A stretch of 64,000 bases of DNA. Origin: Actinopolyspora mortivallis DSM 44261. Lineage in GTDB: Bacteria > Actinomycetota > Actinomycetes > Mycobacteriales > Pseudonocardiaceae. Position numbers and translations under genes: made by a program. The DNA lies in NCBI RefSeq assembly GCF_000384035.1, contig NZ_KB913024.1, positions 2,618-66,617 on the forward strand, read 5' to 3'. Below the pieces are notes generated by a model. That model saw only the letters and a program-made list of their open reading frames with translations. It was not told the origin of the DNA and did not search any database. Shown piece by piece: positions 1-7,844 of the stretch (positions within the stretch are counted from its first letter, which is position 1; every line of letters starts with the position of its first letter).

Positions 1-196
1 TGACGGCCCCGACCACCCAGGACAGGATGGCCGCCGGTCCGGCGATCTGCGAGGCGTACAGGGCGCCGAACAGCCATCCGGAGCCGATGATCGCGCCCAC
101 CCCGGTGAACAACAGGCTGATCTTGTTGACGTCCCTGCGCACGCCGTGGTCGAGCTGCACCGTCGCCCGGGTCGGTGAGTTGGCCGGTGTTCCCAC
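1..196 (-). CDS. Amino-acid permease (APC family), 5' part only
   Basis: This is the first 65 codons of a leftward gene cut by the window edge. The reading starts at GTG (196-194) with a GGGG stretch about 7 bases upstream. It gives a polar N-terminus of about 25 residues and then a hydrophobic segment with GAIIGSGWLFGALYAS, the glycine-rich first transmembrane helix typical of APC-superfamily amino-acid/polyamine transporters. Substrate cannot be told from this piece. It lies downstream of the TetR gene in the same direction, 134 bases away, so it may or may not belong to the phenylacetate locus. The family call is fairly sure; the role is inference. Confidence 0.7.
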   Translation of the reverse strand, partial: MGTPANSPTRATVQLDHGVRRDVNKISLLFTGVGAIIGSGWLFGALYASQIAGPAAILSWVVGAV

Positions 197-330
197 GTGT
201 CTGCCCCGTTCGAGTGATTTACACCACGTTCGCGTTCACCGGCCACTCTCGGGGACAACGTGGCACTCGGCAACACGGGGACACCGGCATCCCCTCGCGG
301 GGTCGGGGAGGGAAGGCGGCTGAAGCTCTG

Positions 331-960
331 CTAGCGACGCCGCTGGCTCTCCTGGCGGGGTTCGAGTCCCTCGAAGGCGATCTTGGTGACCGCCTCGGCG
401 ATCTCCTCCTTGGACAGCCCCTGCCGGGGTCGGTACCACTCGATCACCGAGTTCACCATGCCGAACAGCAGCCTGCTGGTCAGCGCCGGATCCAGGTCCA
501 GCCGCAGACCCCCGGTGCGTTCGGCCTCGGCGACCAGCTCGCCGACCAGGTGGTCGAACTCCCTGCGGCGGGCCAGGGCCTGGCGCTCCACCCTGCTGTT
601 GCCGCGTATCCGCAGCAGCAGGGTGACGAAGGGCAGCTCGTCGACGAGCACCTCGACGCTGCGGTGCACCACGTGGTGCAGCCGCCGCGTCGCGTCCCCT
701 TCCCGGGAACCGGGCTCGTCCAGCACCGCGAACAGCGCGTCCAGCGCCCGGTCCACGCTCAACCGGAGCAGCTCCTGCTTGCTGGAGACGTGGTGGTAGA
801 TGGCCGACTTGGTGATCCCGAGCCGTTTGGCCAGGTCCTCCATGCTCGTGCCGTCGTAGCCCCGCTCGTGGAAGACCTTCACGGCGGTGTGCAGCAGGGA
901 GTCGAGATCGTATCCGGGTTTCTTCCGTCCCGTGTTGTCGTTCGTGGTCGCACCCGCCAT
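331..960 (-). CDS. paaR: TetR-family repressor of phenylacetate catabolism (PaaR-like)
   Basis: A 209-residue TetR regulator. The N-terminal HTH (about residues 20-65) contains FHERGYDGTSMEDLAKRLG and a recognition helix around TKSAIYHHVSSK; the C-terminal part is a helical ligand domain. I chose ATG at 960; an in-frame GTG at 1002 would add 14 residues. It lies 83 bases beyond the paaK stop, in the same direction. In Corynebacterium glutamicum the paa genes are repressed by a TetR-type PaaR released by phenylacetyl-CoA. The paaI/paaZ promoter here carries two sites that fit that repressor's motif, so the same role is inferred. TetR family is certain, the PaaR assignment likely. Confidence 0.8.
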   Translation of the reverse strand: MAGATTNDNTGRKKPGYDLDSLLHTAVKVFHERGYDGTSMEDLAKRLGITKSAIYHHVSSKQELLRLSVDRALDALFAVLDEPGSREGDATRRLHHVVHRSVEVLVDELPFVTLLLRIRGNSRVERQALARRREFDHLVGELVAEAERTGGLRLDLDPALTSRLLFGMVNSVIEWYRPRQGLSKEEIAEAVTKIAFEGLEPRQESQRRR

Positions 961-1043
961 GGTGGCCAGTTTCCCAGGGTCCTCGCGTGAACGTCGGTGC
1001 ACCCGGCCCGAGACTTCAGGTGCGGCACCCGGCCGGGCCGGTG

Positions 1044-2363
1044 TCAGCGCAGGTCCAGCACGCGTTGTGACTTGCCGGTCGAGCGGTCCAGGGTGTGCGG
1101 GGCGACCACGTCCACGGTCACCCCCACCCCCACTGAGTCCCTGATCGCGGTGACCAGCCGTTCCGGGGCTCCACGGTCACGGGCCGAGGCGGGCTCGGCG
1201 GCCTCGACCCGGACGCACAGCTCGTCGAGTCGACCGCTGTTGGTCAGCTCGATCCGGAAGTGCGGGGACAGCTCGGGCTGGCGCAGCACCAGCTCCTCGA
1301 TCTGGCTGGGGAACACGTTGACCCCGCGCAGCACGATCATGTCGTCGCTGCGTCCGGTCACCCGCTCCATCCGCCGCATCCCCGGCACGGCCGTTCCGGG
1401 AAGCAGCCTGGTCAGGTCCCTGGTGCGGTAGCGCACGATCGGCATGGCCGTCTTGGTCAGCGACGTGAACACCAGCTCCCCGGGGCTGCCGTCGGGCAGG
1501 GATTCGCCGGTCTCCGGGTCGACGATCTCGGGGTAGAAGTGGTCCTCCCAGACGTGGGGGCCGTCCTTGGTACTCACGCACTCGCTGGCGACTCCGGGTC
1601 CCATCACCTCGGAGAGCCCGTAGATGTCCACCGCGTCGATCCCGGCGGACTCCTCGATCTCCGCGCGCATCTCGGCTGTCCACGGTTCGGCGCCGAAGAT
1701 CCCCACCTTCAGCGAGGTCCGGCGGGGGTCGAGGCCCTGGCGACGGAACTCGTCCAGCAGGGTGAGCATGTAGGAGGGGGTGATCATGATGACCTCCGGC
1801 TCCAGGTCCCGGATGAGGCGCACCTGGCGTTCGGTCATGCCGCCGGAGGCCGGGATCACCGCGCACCCGAGCCGTTCGGCTCCGTAGTGGGCGCCCAGAC
1901 CCCCGGTGAACAGGCCGTAACCGTAGGAGACGTGCACCTTCTGCCCGGGGTGTGCCCCCGCCACGCGCAGGGAGCGGGCGACCACCTCGGACCAGGCGTC
2001 GAGGTCCTCGGCGGTGTAGCCCACGACCGTGGGGGTTCCGGTGGTGCCGCTGGAGGCGTGGATGCGGCGCAGCCGTTCCGGGGGGACCGCGAACATCCCG
2101 TCCGGGTAGTGCTCCCGCAGATCCTCCTTGGTGGTGGTGGGAAACGCCGCCAGGTCGGACAGGCTCCGGCAGTCCCGCGGGTGGACTCCCGCCTCGTCGA
2201 ACTTGCGGCGGTAGCAGGGCACGTTCTCGTAGGCGTGCCGCAGGGTGGCACGTAGCCGGGTGAGCTGGAGCTCGGCCAGCTCGGCGGGGTCCATGAGCTC
2301 GGCCGGGTCGGCTCGGCCGTTTCGGGAGGAGAAGCTCGTGTGCTCCGGCAGAGTCTCGGTCAT
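1044..2363 (-). CDS. paaK: Phenylacetate-CoA ligase
   Basis: A 439-residue adenylate-forming enzyme that makes phenylacetyl-CoA from phenylacetate, ATP and CoA, the entry step of the aerobic paa pathway in the cytoplasm. The ATP-binding signature SSGTTGTP is at residues 104-111. Further ANL motifs are YGLSEVMGPG, YRTRDLTRLLPG and a C-terminal STGKSQRV with the expected lysine. Length is normal for PaaK. The ATG start overlaps the paaI stop by 4 bases, so the two are translationally coupled in the leftward paaI-paaK(-paaR) transcript. Close alternatives are other aryl-CoA ligases, but the locus makes PaaK the clear choice. Confidence 0.95.
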   Translation of the reverse strand: MTETLPEHTSFSSRNGRADPAELMDPAELAELQLTRLRATLRHAYENVPCYRRKFDEAGVHPRDCRSLSDLAAFPTTTKEDLREHYPDGMFAVPPERLRRIHASSGTTGTPTVVGYTAEDLDAWSEVVARSLRVAGAHPGQKVHVSYGYGLFTGGLGAHYGAERLGCAVIPASGGMTERQVRLIRDLEPEVIMITPSYMLTLLDEFRRQGLDPRRTSLKVGIFGAEPWTAEMRAEIEESAGIDAVDIYGLSEVMGPGVASECVSTKDGPHVWEDHFYPEIVDPETGESLPDGSPGELVFTSLTKTAMPIVRYRTRDLTRLLPGTAVPGMRRMERVTGRSDDMIVLRGVNVFPSQIEELVLRQPELSPHFRIELTNSGRLDELCVRVEAAEPASARDRGAPERLVTAIRDSVGVGVTVDVVAPHTLDRSTGKSQRVLDLR

Positions 2364-2797
2364 GACTCGCGGTCCTTCCGGGGTTCGAGACTGCGACTGT
2401 GCCCGCGGAACTCGGCGACCACCTCGGTGGTGGGGTGGTCGCGGAACACCGTGGTGTCGTAGAGACCGCCGCGTCCCCGACGGTGGCGTTCGATGGCGCG
2501 GGCGTACAGCAGGTCTCCCTCGTGGGCGGGAGCGAGGAAGGTGATCTGCGCGCTCGCCGCGACGGTCACCGGCCCGTGGCTGTTGCAGGCGCAGGCGAAG
2601 GCGGTGTCGGCCAGCAGGAAGACGTAGCCGCCGTGGGCTATGGCGTGTCCGTTGACCATGTCGGCGGTCACCGGCATTCGGGTCAGCGCGGTGCCGTTTC
2701 CCGCTTCGAGTAGTTCGATGCCGAGTGAGCGGGACGCGTGGTCCTCGTCGAACATGGCCGCCGTGGGGGCGGCCACCGGTGCTCGCTCCGTGTCCAA
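2360..2797 (-). CDS. paaI: Hydroxyphenylacetyl-CoA thioesterase PaaI
   Basis: A 145-residue hotdog-fold thioesterase that releases CoA from dead-end phenylacetyl-CoA or ring-hydroxylated intermediates. The PaaI pattern MVNGHAIAHGGYVFLLADTA is present, with HGG at 55-57 and the family aspartate at D64. The start used is TTG at 2797, downstream of a GAGGTGGTGAGG stretch; ATG at 2755 would remove 14 residues. First gene of the leftward operon, with paaK overlapping its stop by 4 bases. A PaaR-like palindrome (2823-2836) lies 25 bases upstream of the TTG, well placed for repression. Family sure, start uncertain. Confidence 0.88.
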   Translation of the reverse strand: MDTERAPVAAPTAAMFDEDHASRSLGIELLEAGNGTALTRMPVTADMVNGHAIAHGGYVFLLADTAFACACNSHGPVTVAASAQITFLAPAHEGDLLYARAIERHRRGRGGLYDTTVFRDHPTTEVVAEFRGHSRSLEPRKDRES

Positions 2798-2822
2798 CGG
2801 GCCTCACCACCTCGTCACAACG

Positions 2823-2836
2823 ACCGAACGATCGGT
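2823..2836. promoter_or_regulatory. PaaR-like operator 1 (paaI side)
   Basis: ACCGAACGATCGGT fits ACCGNNCGNNCGGT exactly, which I recall as the core of the C. glutamicum PaaR motif. It sits just upstream of paaI, with GACCGA/TCGGTC half-sites. Confidence 0.6.
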
Positions 2837-2859
2837 CAACTGATTCGTGTTTTCGAAGT

Positions 2860-2876
2860 GTCCCCGAGTCGGGGAC
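2860..2876. promoter_or_regulatory. Perfect 8-bp palindrome between the divergent paa promoters
   Basis: GTCCCCGA-G-TCGGGGAC is a perfect inverted repeat with a one-base centre between the two PaaR-like sites. It differs from them in sequence, so it may be a site for another regulator or a cruciform-prone spacer. Function unknown. Confidence 0.35.
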
Positions 2877-2921
2877 TCCGCGGCTGAGCGCGTATTCGGT
2901 GCTCATCCGTTGATTCGGTGA

Positions 2922-2950
2922 TTGTGCACGAGCTTGTTCTACGTCACAAT
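2922..2950 (+). promoter_or_regulatory. Putative paaZ promoter
   Basis: TTGTGC (2922-2927), a 17-base spacer and CACAAT (2945-2950) form a sigma70-like promoter. The expected transcription start near 2957 falls inside the second PaaR-like operator, an arrangement suited to repression. Confidence 0.5.
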
Positions 2951-2954
2951 GGCA

Positions 2955-2976
2955 ACTGACCGATTGGTCGGTAAGT
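2955..2976. promoter_or_regulatory. PaaR-like operator 2 (paaZ side)
   Basis: The 22 bases fit ACTNACCGNNCGNNCGGTNAGT at every fixed position but one (TG for the central CG). The site overlaps the predicted paaZ transcription start and is 57 bases upstream of the paaZ start codon. Confidence 0.65.
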
Positions 2977-3032
2977 TGGCCGGTGCGACGCCCCGGCGAG
3001 CACGTGAACACGCTTTTCGGGAGAGGGCGAGG

Positions 3033-5084
3033 ATGGAACCACTGCGCAGCTACGTCGGCGGCCGGTGGCAGCTGCCCACGGGTGAGGGAAGCGCGCTGCA
3101 CGACGCGGCCACCGGTCGGGAGGTGGCCCGGCTGTCCACGGCGGGCATCGACCGGGCGGCGGCGCTCGACCACGGCCGCCGGGTCGGTGGCCCCGCCCTG
3201 CGGGAACTGACCTTCCACCAGCGGGGCGCGCTGCTGAAGTCGCTGGCCTCCCACCTGCGCGAACACCGTGAGGAGCTCTACGAACTGTCCGCCCGCGCCG
3301 GCGCGACCAGAGCGGACTCCAAGTTCGACGTCGACGGTGGCATCGGCGTGCTGTTCACCTATTCGAGCAGGGCCAGGCGGGAACTGCCGAACACCACGGT
3401 CTACCCCGAGGGTCCCGCCGAACCGCTCGGCCAACAGGGCACCTTCCTCGGTCAACACCTCGCGACCCCACTGCGTGGGGTGGCCGTGCAGATCAACGCC
3501 TTCAACTTCCCGGTGTGGGGCCCGTTGGAGAAACTCGCCCCGGCCTTCGTGGCCGGGGTCCCCACCCTGATCAAACCGGCGGAACAGACCGCCTACCTGA
3601 CCCACCGACTCGTCGAACTCATCGTGGAGTCGGGACTGCTGCCGGAAGGGTCCGTGCAGCTGCTCTGCGGAAACGCGGGTGACCTGCTGGAACACCTGAC
3701 CGAACAGGACCTGCTCTCGTTCACCGGCTCGGCGGCCACGGCGCGCAGACTGCGTGCCCACGAGACCGTGGTGCGCAACGCGGTGCGGTTCAACGCCGAG
3801 GCCGACTCGCTGAACTGCTCCGTGCTCGGTCCGGACGCCACCCCGGACAGCGCCGAGTTCGACCTGTTCGTCCGCCAGCTGGTCACCGAGATGACGGTCA
3901 AGGCCGGACAGAAGTGCACGGCCGTGCGCAGGGCCTTCGTTCCGCACAACCGGATCGACGAGGTCACCGAGGCAGTCCGGGCCCGCCTGGCGGAGGTCCG
4001 GGTGGGCAACCCCTCCGACTCCCGGGTGAGCATGGGGCCGCTGGCCGACCTGGAACAGCGCGAGGAGGTCCGCCGCTCCCTCAAGGGGCTGTTGGAGGCG
4101 GGGCGGCTGGTCCACGGGGACCCGTGGCAGCCCGTCGACCTCGTCGACGCGGACTACCAGCAGGGCGCCTTCGTCCCGCCGATGCTGCTGCGCTGCGACG
4201 ACCCGGAACTTGCCCAGCCGCACGAGATCGAGGCCTTCGGGCCGGTCAGCACGGTCATGCCCTACCGCGACGTCGAGCACGCCGCCGAGCTGGCCCGGCG
4301 CGGCGGGGGCAGCCTGGTCGGTTCGGTGGTCTCGGCCGACAGCGAGTTCACCGGCAGGCTGGTCCTGGAGGCGGCCTCCCACCACGGGCGGATGCTGGTG
4401 CTCAACGACACCGACTCCGCCGAGTCCACCGGACACGGCTCGCCGCTGCCCCAGCTGGTCCACGGTGGACCCGGCCGGGCCGGCGGCGGCGAGGAGATGG
4501 CCGGGATCCGTGGGGTGCTGCACTACATGCAGCGCACCGCCGTGCAGGGGGACCCCGACACGCTCACCGCCCTGACCGGACAGTGGATGCCGGGAAGCGG
4601 CCGTGAGGTCACCGAGGTGCACCCGTTCCGCAAGCACCTGGAGGAACTGCGCGTGGGGGACACCGTCGTGGGCGGGCCCCGCACGGTCACCGACGAGGAC
4701 GTGCGGCACTTCGCCGAGTTCACCGGTGACACCTTCTACGCGCACACCGACGAGGAGGCCGCGCGGGCCAACCCGTTCTTCGAGGGAGTGGTGGCCCACG
4801 GCTATCTGGTGGTCGCGCTGGCCGCCGGGCTGTTCGTCTCCCCGGAACCCGGACCGGTGCTGGCCAACTACGGGCTGGAGAACCTGCGGTTCCTCACTCC
4901 GGTTTACCCGGGCGACGAGATCACGGTGACCCTGACCGCCAAACGCGTCACTCCCCGGCACAACGCCGACTACGGGGAAGTCCGTTGGGACGCGGACGTG
5001 ACCAACCAGCACGGCGAGTCGGTGGCCAAGTACGACGTGTTGACCCTGGTGGCCAAACGGGACTCCGCCGCGCAGCGGTCCTGA
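3033..5084 (+). CDS. paaZ: Bifunctional oxepin-CoA hydrolase / 3-oxo-5,6-dehydrosuberyl-CoA semialdehyde dehydrogenase
   Basis: A 683-residue fusion that opens the oxepin-CoA ring and oxidises the resulting aldehyde with NADP. Residues 1 to about 520 are an aldehyde dehydrogenase, with the nucleophile in AGQKCTAVRR at C295, the same number as in E. coli PaaZ. About 530-683 is a MaoC-like (R)-hydratase with the catalytic pair in GDTFYAHTDEEA (D566, H571) and FEGVVAHGYL. The ATG at 3033 has GGGCGAGG just upstream; earlier in-frame codons run into the operator. First gene of the rightward paaZABCDE operon, with paaA 26 bases downstream. Full length and both active sites look intact. Confidence 0.95.
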   Translation: MEPLRSYVGGRWQLPTGEGSALHDAATGREVARLSTAGIDRAAALDHGRRVGGPALRELTFHQRGALLKSLASHLREHREELYELSARAGATRADSKFDVDGGIGVLFTYSSRARRELPNTTVYPEGPAEPLGQQGTFLGQHLATPLRGVAVQINAFNFPVWGPLEKLAPAFVAGVPTLIKPAEQTAYLTHRLVELIVESGLLPEGSVQLLCGNAGDLLEHLTEQDLLSFTGSAATARRLRAHETVVRNAVRFNAEADSLNCSVLGPDATPDSAEFDLFVRQLVTEMTVKAGQKCTAVRRAFVPHNRIDEVTEAVRARLAEVRVGNPSDSRVSMGPLADLEQREEVRRSLKGLLEAGRLVHGDPWQPVDLVDADYQQGAFVPPMLLRCDDPELAQPHEIEAFGPVSTVMPYRDVEHAAELARRGGGSLVGSVVSADSEFTGRLVLEAASHHGRMLVLNDTDSAESTGHGSPLPQLVHGGPGRAGGGEEMAGIRGVLHYMQRTAVQGDPDTLTALTGQWMPGSGREVTEVHPFRKHLEELRVGDTVVGGPRTVTDEDVRHFAEFTGDTFYAHTDEEAARANPFFEGVVAHGYLVVALAAGLFVSPEPGPVLANYGLENLRFLTPVYPGDEITVTLTAKRVTPRHNADYGEVRWDADVTNQHGESVAKYDVLTLVAKRDSAAQRS

Positions 5085-5110
5085 GAGCCCCACGGCGAAG
5101 GAGGTGAGCG

Positions 5111-6076
5111 GTGGTGGGCACCGAGTCAGCCACTGTGGACGAACAACTGCACGAGCACTTCACCCGCACGATCGAGCGGGACCAGCGGGTCGAACCCAGG
5201 GACTGGATGCCCTCCGGCTACCGCAGGACCCTGGTGCGCCAGATCGCGCAGCACGCCCACTCCGAGATCATCGGTATGCAGCCGGAGGGCAACTGGATCA
5301 CCCGGGCGCCCAGCCTGCGGCGCAAGGCCATCCTGCTGGCCAAGGTGCAGGACGAGGCCGGGCACGGGCTCTACCTGTACTCGGCGGCCGAAACCCTCGG
5401 AGTCGACCGGGCGGAGCTGACCGACAAACTCCTCACCCAGAAGCAGAAGTACTCCTCGATCTTCAACTACCCCACGCTCACCTTCGCCGACATCGGGGTC
5501 ATCGGCTGGCTGGTGGACGGCGCGGCGATCGTGAACCAGGTTCCGCTGTGCCGCTGCTCCTACGGGCCCTACGGGCGGGCGATGGTGCGCATCTGCAAGG
5601 AGGAGTCCTTCCACCAGCGGCAGGGCTACGAGCTGCTGATGACCATGATGAACGGCACCCGGCGTCAGCGGGAGATGGTGCAGGACGCCACCGACCGCTG
5701 GTGGTGGCCCTCGCTGATGATGTTCGGGCCCCCGGACGGGGACTCGCCCAACACCCGTCAGTCCATGGAGTGGGGAATCAAGCGGCACACCAACGACGAG
5801 CTCCGCCAGAAGTTCGTGGACATGACCGTGCCGCAGGCCGAGGCGCTCGGCGTGCGACTGCCCGACTCCGGGCTGGTCTACAACCCCGAGCGGGGCCACT
5901 ACGACTTCTCCGAGCCCGACTGGGACGAGTTCCGGCGCGTGCTCGAGGGCAACGGCCCCTGCAACGCCCAGCGGATCGAACGGCGCCGCGAGGCGCACCG
6001 CGACGGGGCCTGGGTCCGTGAGGCGGCCGCCGCGCACGCGGCCAAACAGCAGCGACGGGGGAGGGCCGCGGTATGA
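5111..6076 (+). CDS. paaA: Phenylacetyl-CoA 1,2-epoxidase, catalytic subunit A
   Basis: A 321-residue catalytic subunit of the bacterial multicomponent monooxygenase that epoxidises phenylacetyl-CoA. The di-iron EXXH motifs are DEAGH (E82, H85) and KEESFH (E165, H168). GTG at 5111 follows a very strong Shine-Dalgarno (AGGAGGTGA, 5098-5106); the next codon is also GTG. It overlaps paaB by 4 bases. PaaA works in a complex with the structural subunit PaaC, with PaaB as bridge and PaaE as electron donor, all encoded next to it in the order used by most paa clusters. Confidence 0.96.
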   Translation: MVGTESATVDEQLHEHFTRTIERDQRVEPRDWMPSGYRRTLVRQIAQHAHSEIIGMQPEGNWITRAPSLRRKAILLAKVQDEAGHGLYLYSAAETLGVDRAELTDKLLTQKQKYSSIFNYPTLTFADIGVIGWLVDGAAIVNQVPLCRCSYGPYGRAMVRICKEESFHQRQGYELLMTMMNGTRRQREMVQDATDRWWWPSLMMFGPPDGDSPNTRQSMEWGIKRHTNDELRQKFVDMTVPQAEALGVRLPDSGLVYNPERGHYDFSEPDWDEFRRVLEGNGPCNAQRIERRREAHRDGAWVREAAAAHAAKQQRRGRAAV

Positions 6077-6405
6077 CCGACTCGACCGACCGGAACCCGG
6101 AGCCGGGGCAGGTGCGAACCCCCGACACGGCCTGGCCGCTGTTCGAGGTCTTCGTGCGGGGCAAACGCGGCCTCAACCACGTCCACGTCGGCTCGTTGCA
6201 CGCCCCCGACGAGCGGATGGCGCTGCACAACGCGCGCAACCTCTACACCAGGCGCAACGAGGGCGTGAGCATCTGGGTGGTGCGGGCCGAGCACATCACC
6301 GCCTCCAGCCCGGACGAGAAGGATCCCTTCTTCGCGCCCAGCGGGGACAAGGTGTACCGCCATCCGACCTTCTACGAGCTGCCGGACGACGTTCCGCACA
6401 TCTGA
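6073..6405 (+). CDS. paaB: Phenylacetyl-CoA epoxidase subunit B
   Basis: A 110-residue PaaB family protein with the usual [20 protein letters not shown] opening, followed by [13 protein letters not shown] and SIWVVRA. It has no catalytic residues of its own and links PaaAC units in the epoxidase. The start overlaps the paaA stop (ATGA), so translation is coupled. Length is normal. Confidence 0.95.
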   Translation: MTDSTDRNPEPGQVRTPDTAWPLFEVFVRGKRGLNHVHVGSLHAPDERMALHNARNLYTRRNEGVSIWVVRAEHITASSPDEKDPFFAPSGDKVYRHPTFYELPDDVPHI

Positions 6406-6429
6406 ACGGAACCCGAGTGCGAGGTTGTC

Positions 6430-7320
6430 ATGTCCTTCGACAACGCTTACGAGGCCGTCACCGAGGCACAACCCGACGGCGACACCCGGTGGGCCTTCGG
6501 TACCGGTTTCGTCGACCCGCTGGACGGGGTGGACACCACGGTGCCCTCAGGGGTGGACCGGGAAGGGCTGGCCACCTACTGCCTGATGCTCGGTGACGAC
6601 GCGCTGGTCCTCTCCCACCGACTGTCCGAGTGGACCACCCGCGCCCACGAGCTGGAGGACGAGGTGGCGCTGGCCAACATCGCCCTCGACCTGCTGGGAC
6701 AGGCCCGGATGCTGCTCTCCCGCGCGGCCGCGGTGGCCGGTGACGGTGGTGACGAGGACTCGCTGGCCTACTTCCGGGACGAACGCGAGTTCCGCAACGT
6801 GCGGCTGGTGGAACTGCCCAGGGGGGACTTCGGGCGCTGTGTGGCCGGGCTGCTGGTGTTCTCCACCTGGAGGCTGGCGGTGCTGGGTCGGCTGACCCAC
6901 TCCGCCGACCCGGTGCTGGCCGCCGTGGCCGCCAAGGGCGTGAAGGAGGTGACCTACCACCGGGACTACGCGGCCCGCTGGGCGGTGCGGCTCGGCGACG
7001 GGACCGAGTACTCGGCCCGGAGGCTGCACCAGGGCTTCGCCGACGTGCTGCCCTTCGTGGCCGAACTGTTCACGCCCCACGAGCTGGAACGGGAGCTGGC
7101 CCGGCAGGAAGTCGCCGTCGACCCGGCCCCGCTGCGTCCGGAGTTCGACGAGGTGCTGCACACGGTGTGCACCACGGCCGGTACGGAGCTGCCCGAGGTG
7201 ACCCCGGTGGGAACGCTGGCCGGAGAGGCGGGCAGGCACGGGGTGCACACCGAGCACCTCGGTTATCTGCTCGCCGAGATGCAGAGTCTGGCGCGCGGAG
7301 ATCCGGAGGCGAGATGGTGA
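6430..7320 (+). CDS. paaC: Phenylacetyl-CoA epoxidase subunit C
   Basis: A 296-residue ferritin-like structural partner of PaaA. Recognisable stretches are ALVLSHRLSEW, EDEVALANIALDLLGQAR, VKEVTYHRDYAARWAVRLGD and a C-terminal HTEHLGYLLAEMQ. PaaC pairs with PaaA and helps bind the CoA substrate. ATG at 6430 is 24 bases after paaB, with GAGGT upstream. The 3' end overlaps paaD by 7 bases. An N-terminal run of about 30 residues before the conserved core is somewhat longer than I expect for the family. Confidence 0.94.
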   Translation: MSFDNAYEAVTEAQPDGDTRWAFGTGFVDPLDGVDTTVPSGVDREGLATYCLMLGDDALVLSHRLSEWTTRAHELEDEVALANIALDLLGQARMLLSRAAAVAGDGGDEDSLAYFRDEREFRNVRLVELPRGDFGRCVAGLLVFSTWRLAVLGRLTHSADPVLAAVAAKGVKEVTYHRDYAARWAVRLGDGTEYSARRLHQGFADVLPFVAELFTPHELERELARQEVAVDPAPLRPEFDEVLHTVCTTAGTELPEVTPVGTLAGEAGRHGVHTEHLGYLLAEMQSLARGDPEARW

Positions 7321-7844
7321 CCCGCGAGGACGAGGACGTGGCCACGGCCAGGGCGGTGGCCGAGACGGTCACCGACCCGGAGCTGCCGATGCTCACACTG
7401 GCCGATCTCGGCGTGCTGCGCGAGGTCGACCTGGCGGAGGACGGGGCGGTGGAGGTGACCGTCACCCCTACCTACTCGGGGTGTCCGGCATTGGCCGAGA
7501 TGCGGACCGACCTGCGTCGCCGACTCGCCGAGGCCGGGTATCCACGGGTGCGGGTGCACACCGTGCTGTCCCCGGCCTGGAGCAGTTCCTGGATCACCGA
7601 GCGGGGCAGACGCAAGCTGGCCGAGCACGGTGTCCATCCCCCCGACGACTCCGCCTCCGTCGACCACGGCGGCGCGACAGGGCCCGTGCCGTTGACCTTG
7701 GAGCCGCCCCGGCGCCGGATCCGGTGTCCGCGATGCGGTTGTCCGGACACGGAGCGGACCTCGGAGTTCGGCGCCACCGCGTGCAAGGCGCTGTACCGCT
7801 GCCTGGGTTGTCGGGAGCCTTTCGAGTACTTCAAGGAGATCTGA
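7314..7844 (+). CDS. paaD: Phenylacetate degradation protein PaaD (MIP18/DUF59 family)
   Basis: A 176-residue protein with an N-terminal DUF59/MIP18 domain (LPMLTLADLGVL, TPTYSGCPALAEM with the conserved cysteine) and a C-terminal zinc-ribbon-like part (RCPRCGCPDT ... CKALYRCLGCREPF). PaaD is needed for an active epoxidase and is thought to help with Fe-S or di-iron maturation rather than catalysis. ATG at 7314 sits inside the end of paaC, downstream of CCGGAGGCGAG. The paaE GTG follows the stop directly, so C, D and E are tightly coupled. Confidence 0.93.
   Translation: MVTREDEDVATARAVAETVTDPELPMLTLADLGVLREVDLAEDGAVEVTVTPTYSGCPALAEMRTDLRRRLAEAGYPRVRVHTVLSPAWSSSWITERGRRKLAEHGVHPPDDSASVDHGGATGPVPLTLEPPRRRIRCPRCGCPDTERTSEFGATACKALYRCLGCREPFEYFKEI

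Noticed and set aside
1044-5093. A 1349-codon leftward open frame covering the whole left end
   Set aside because: Only its last 439 codons are real (paaK). The rest is the low-complexity shadow of paaZ and paaI on the other strand, normal for high-GC DNA.
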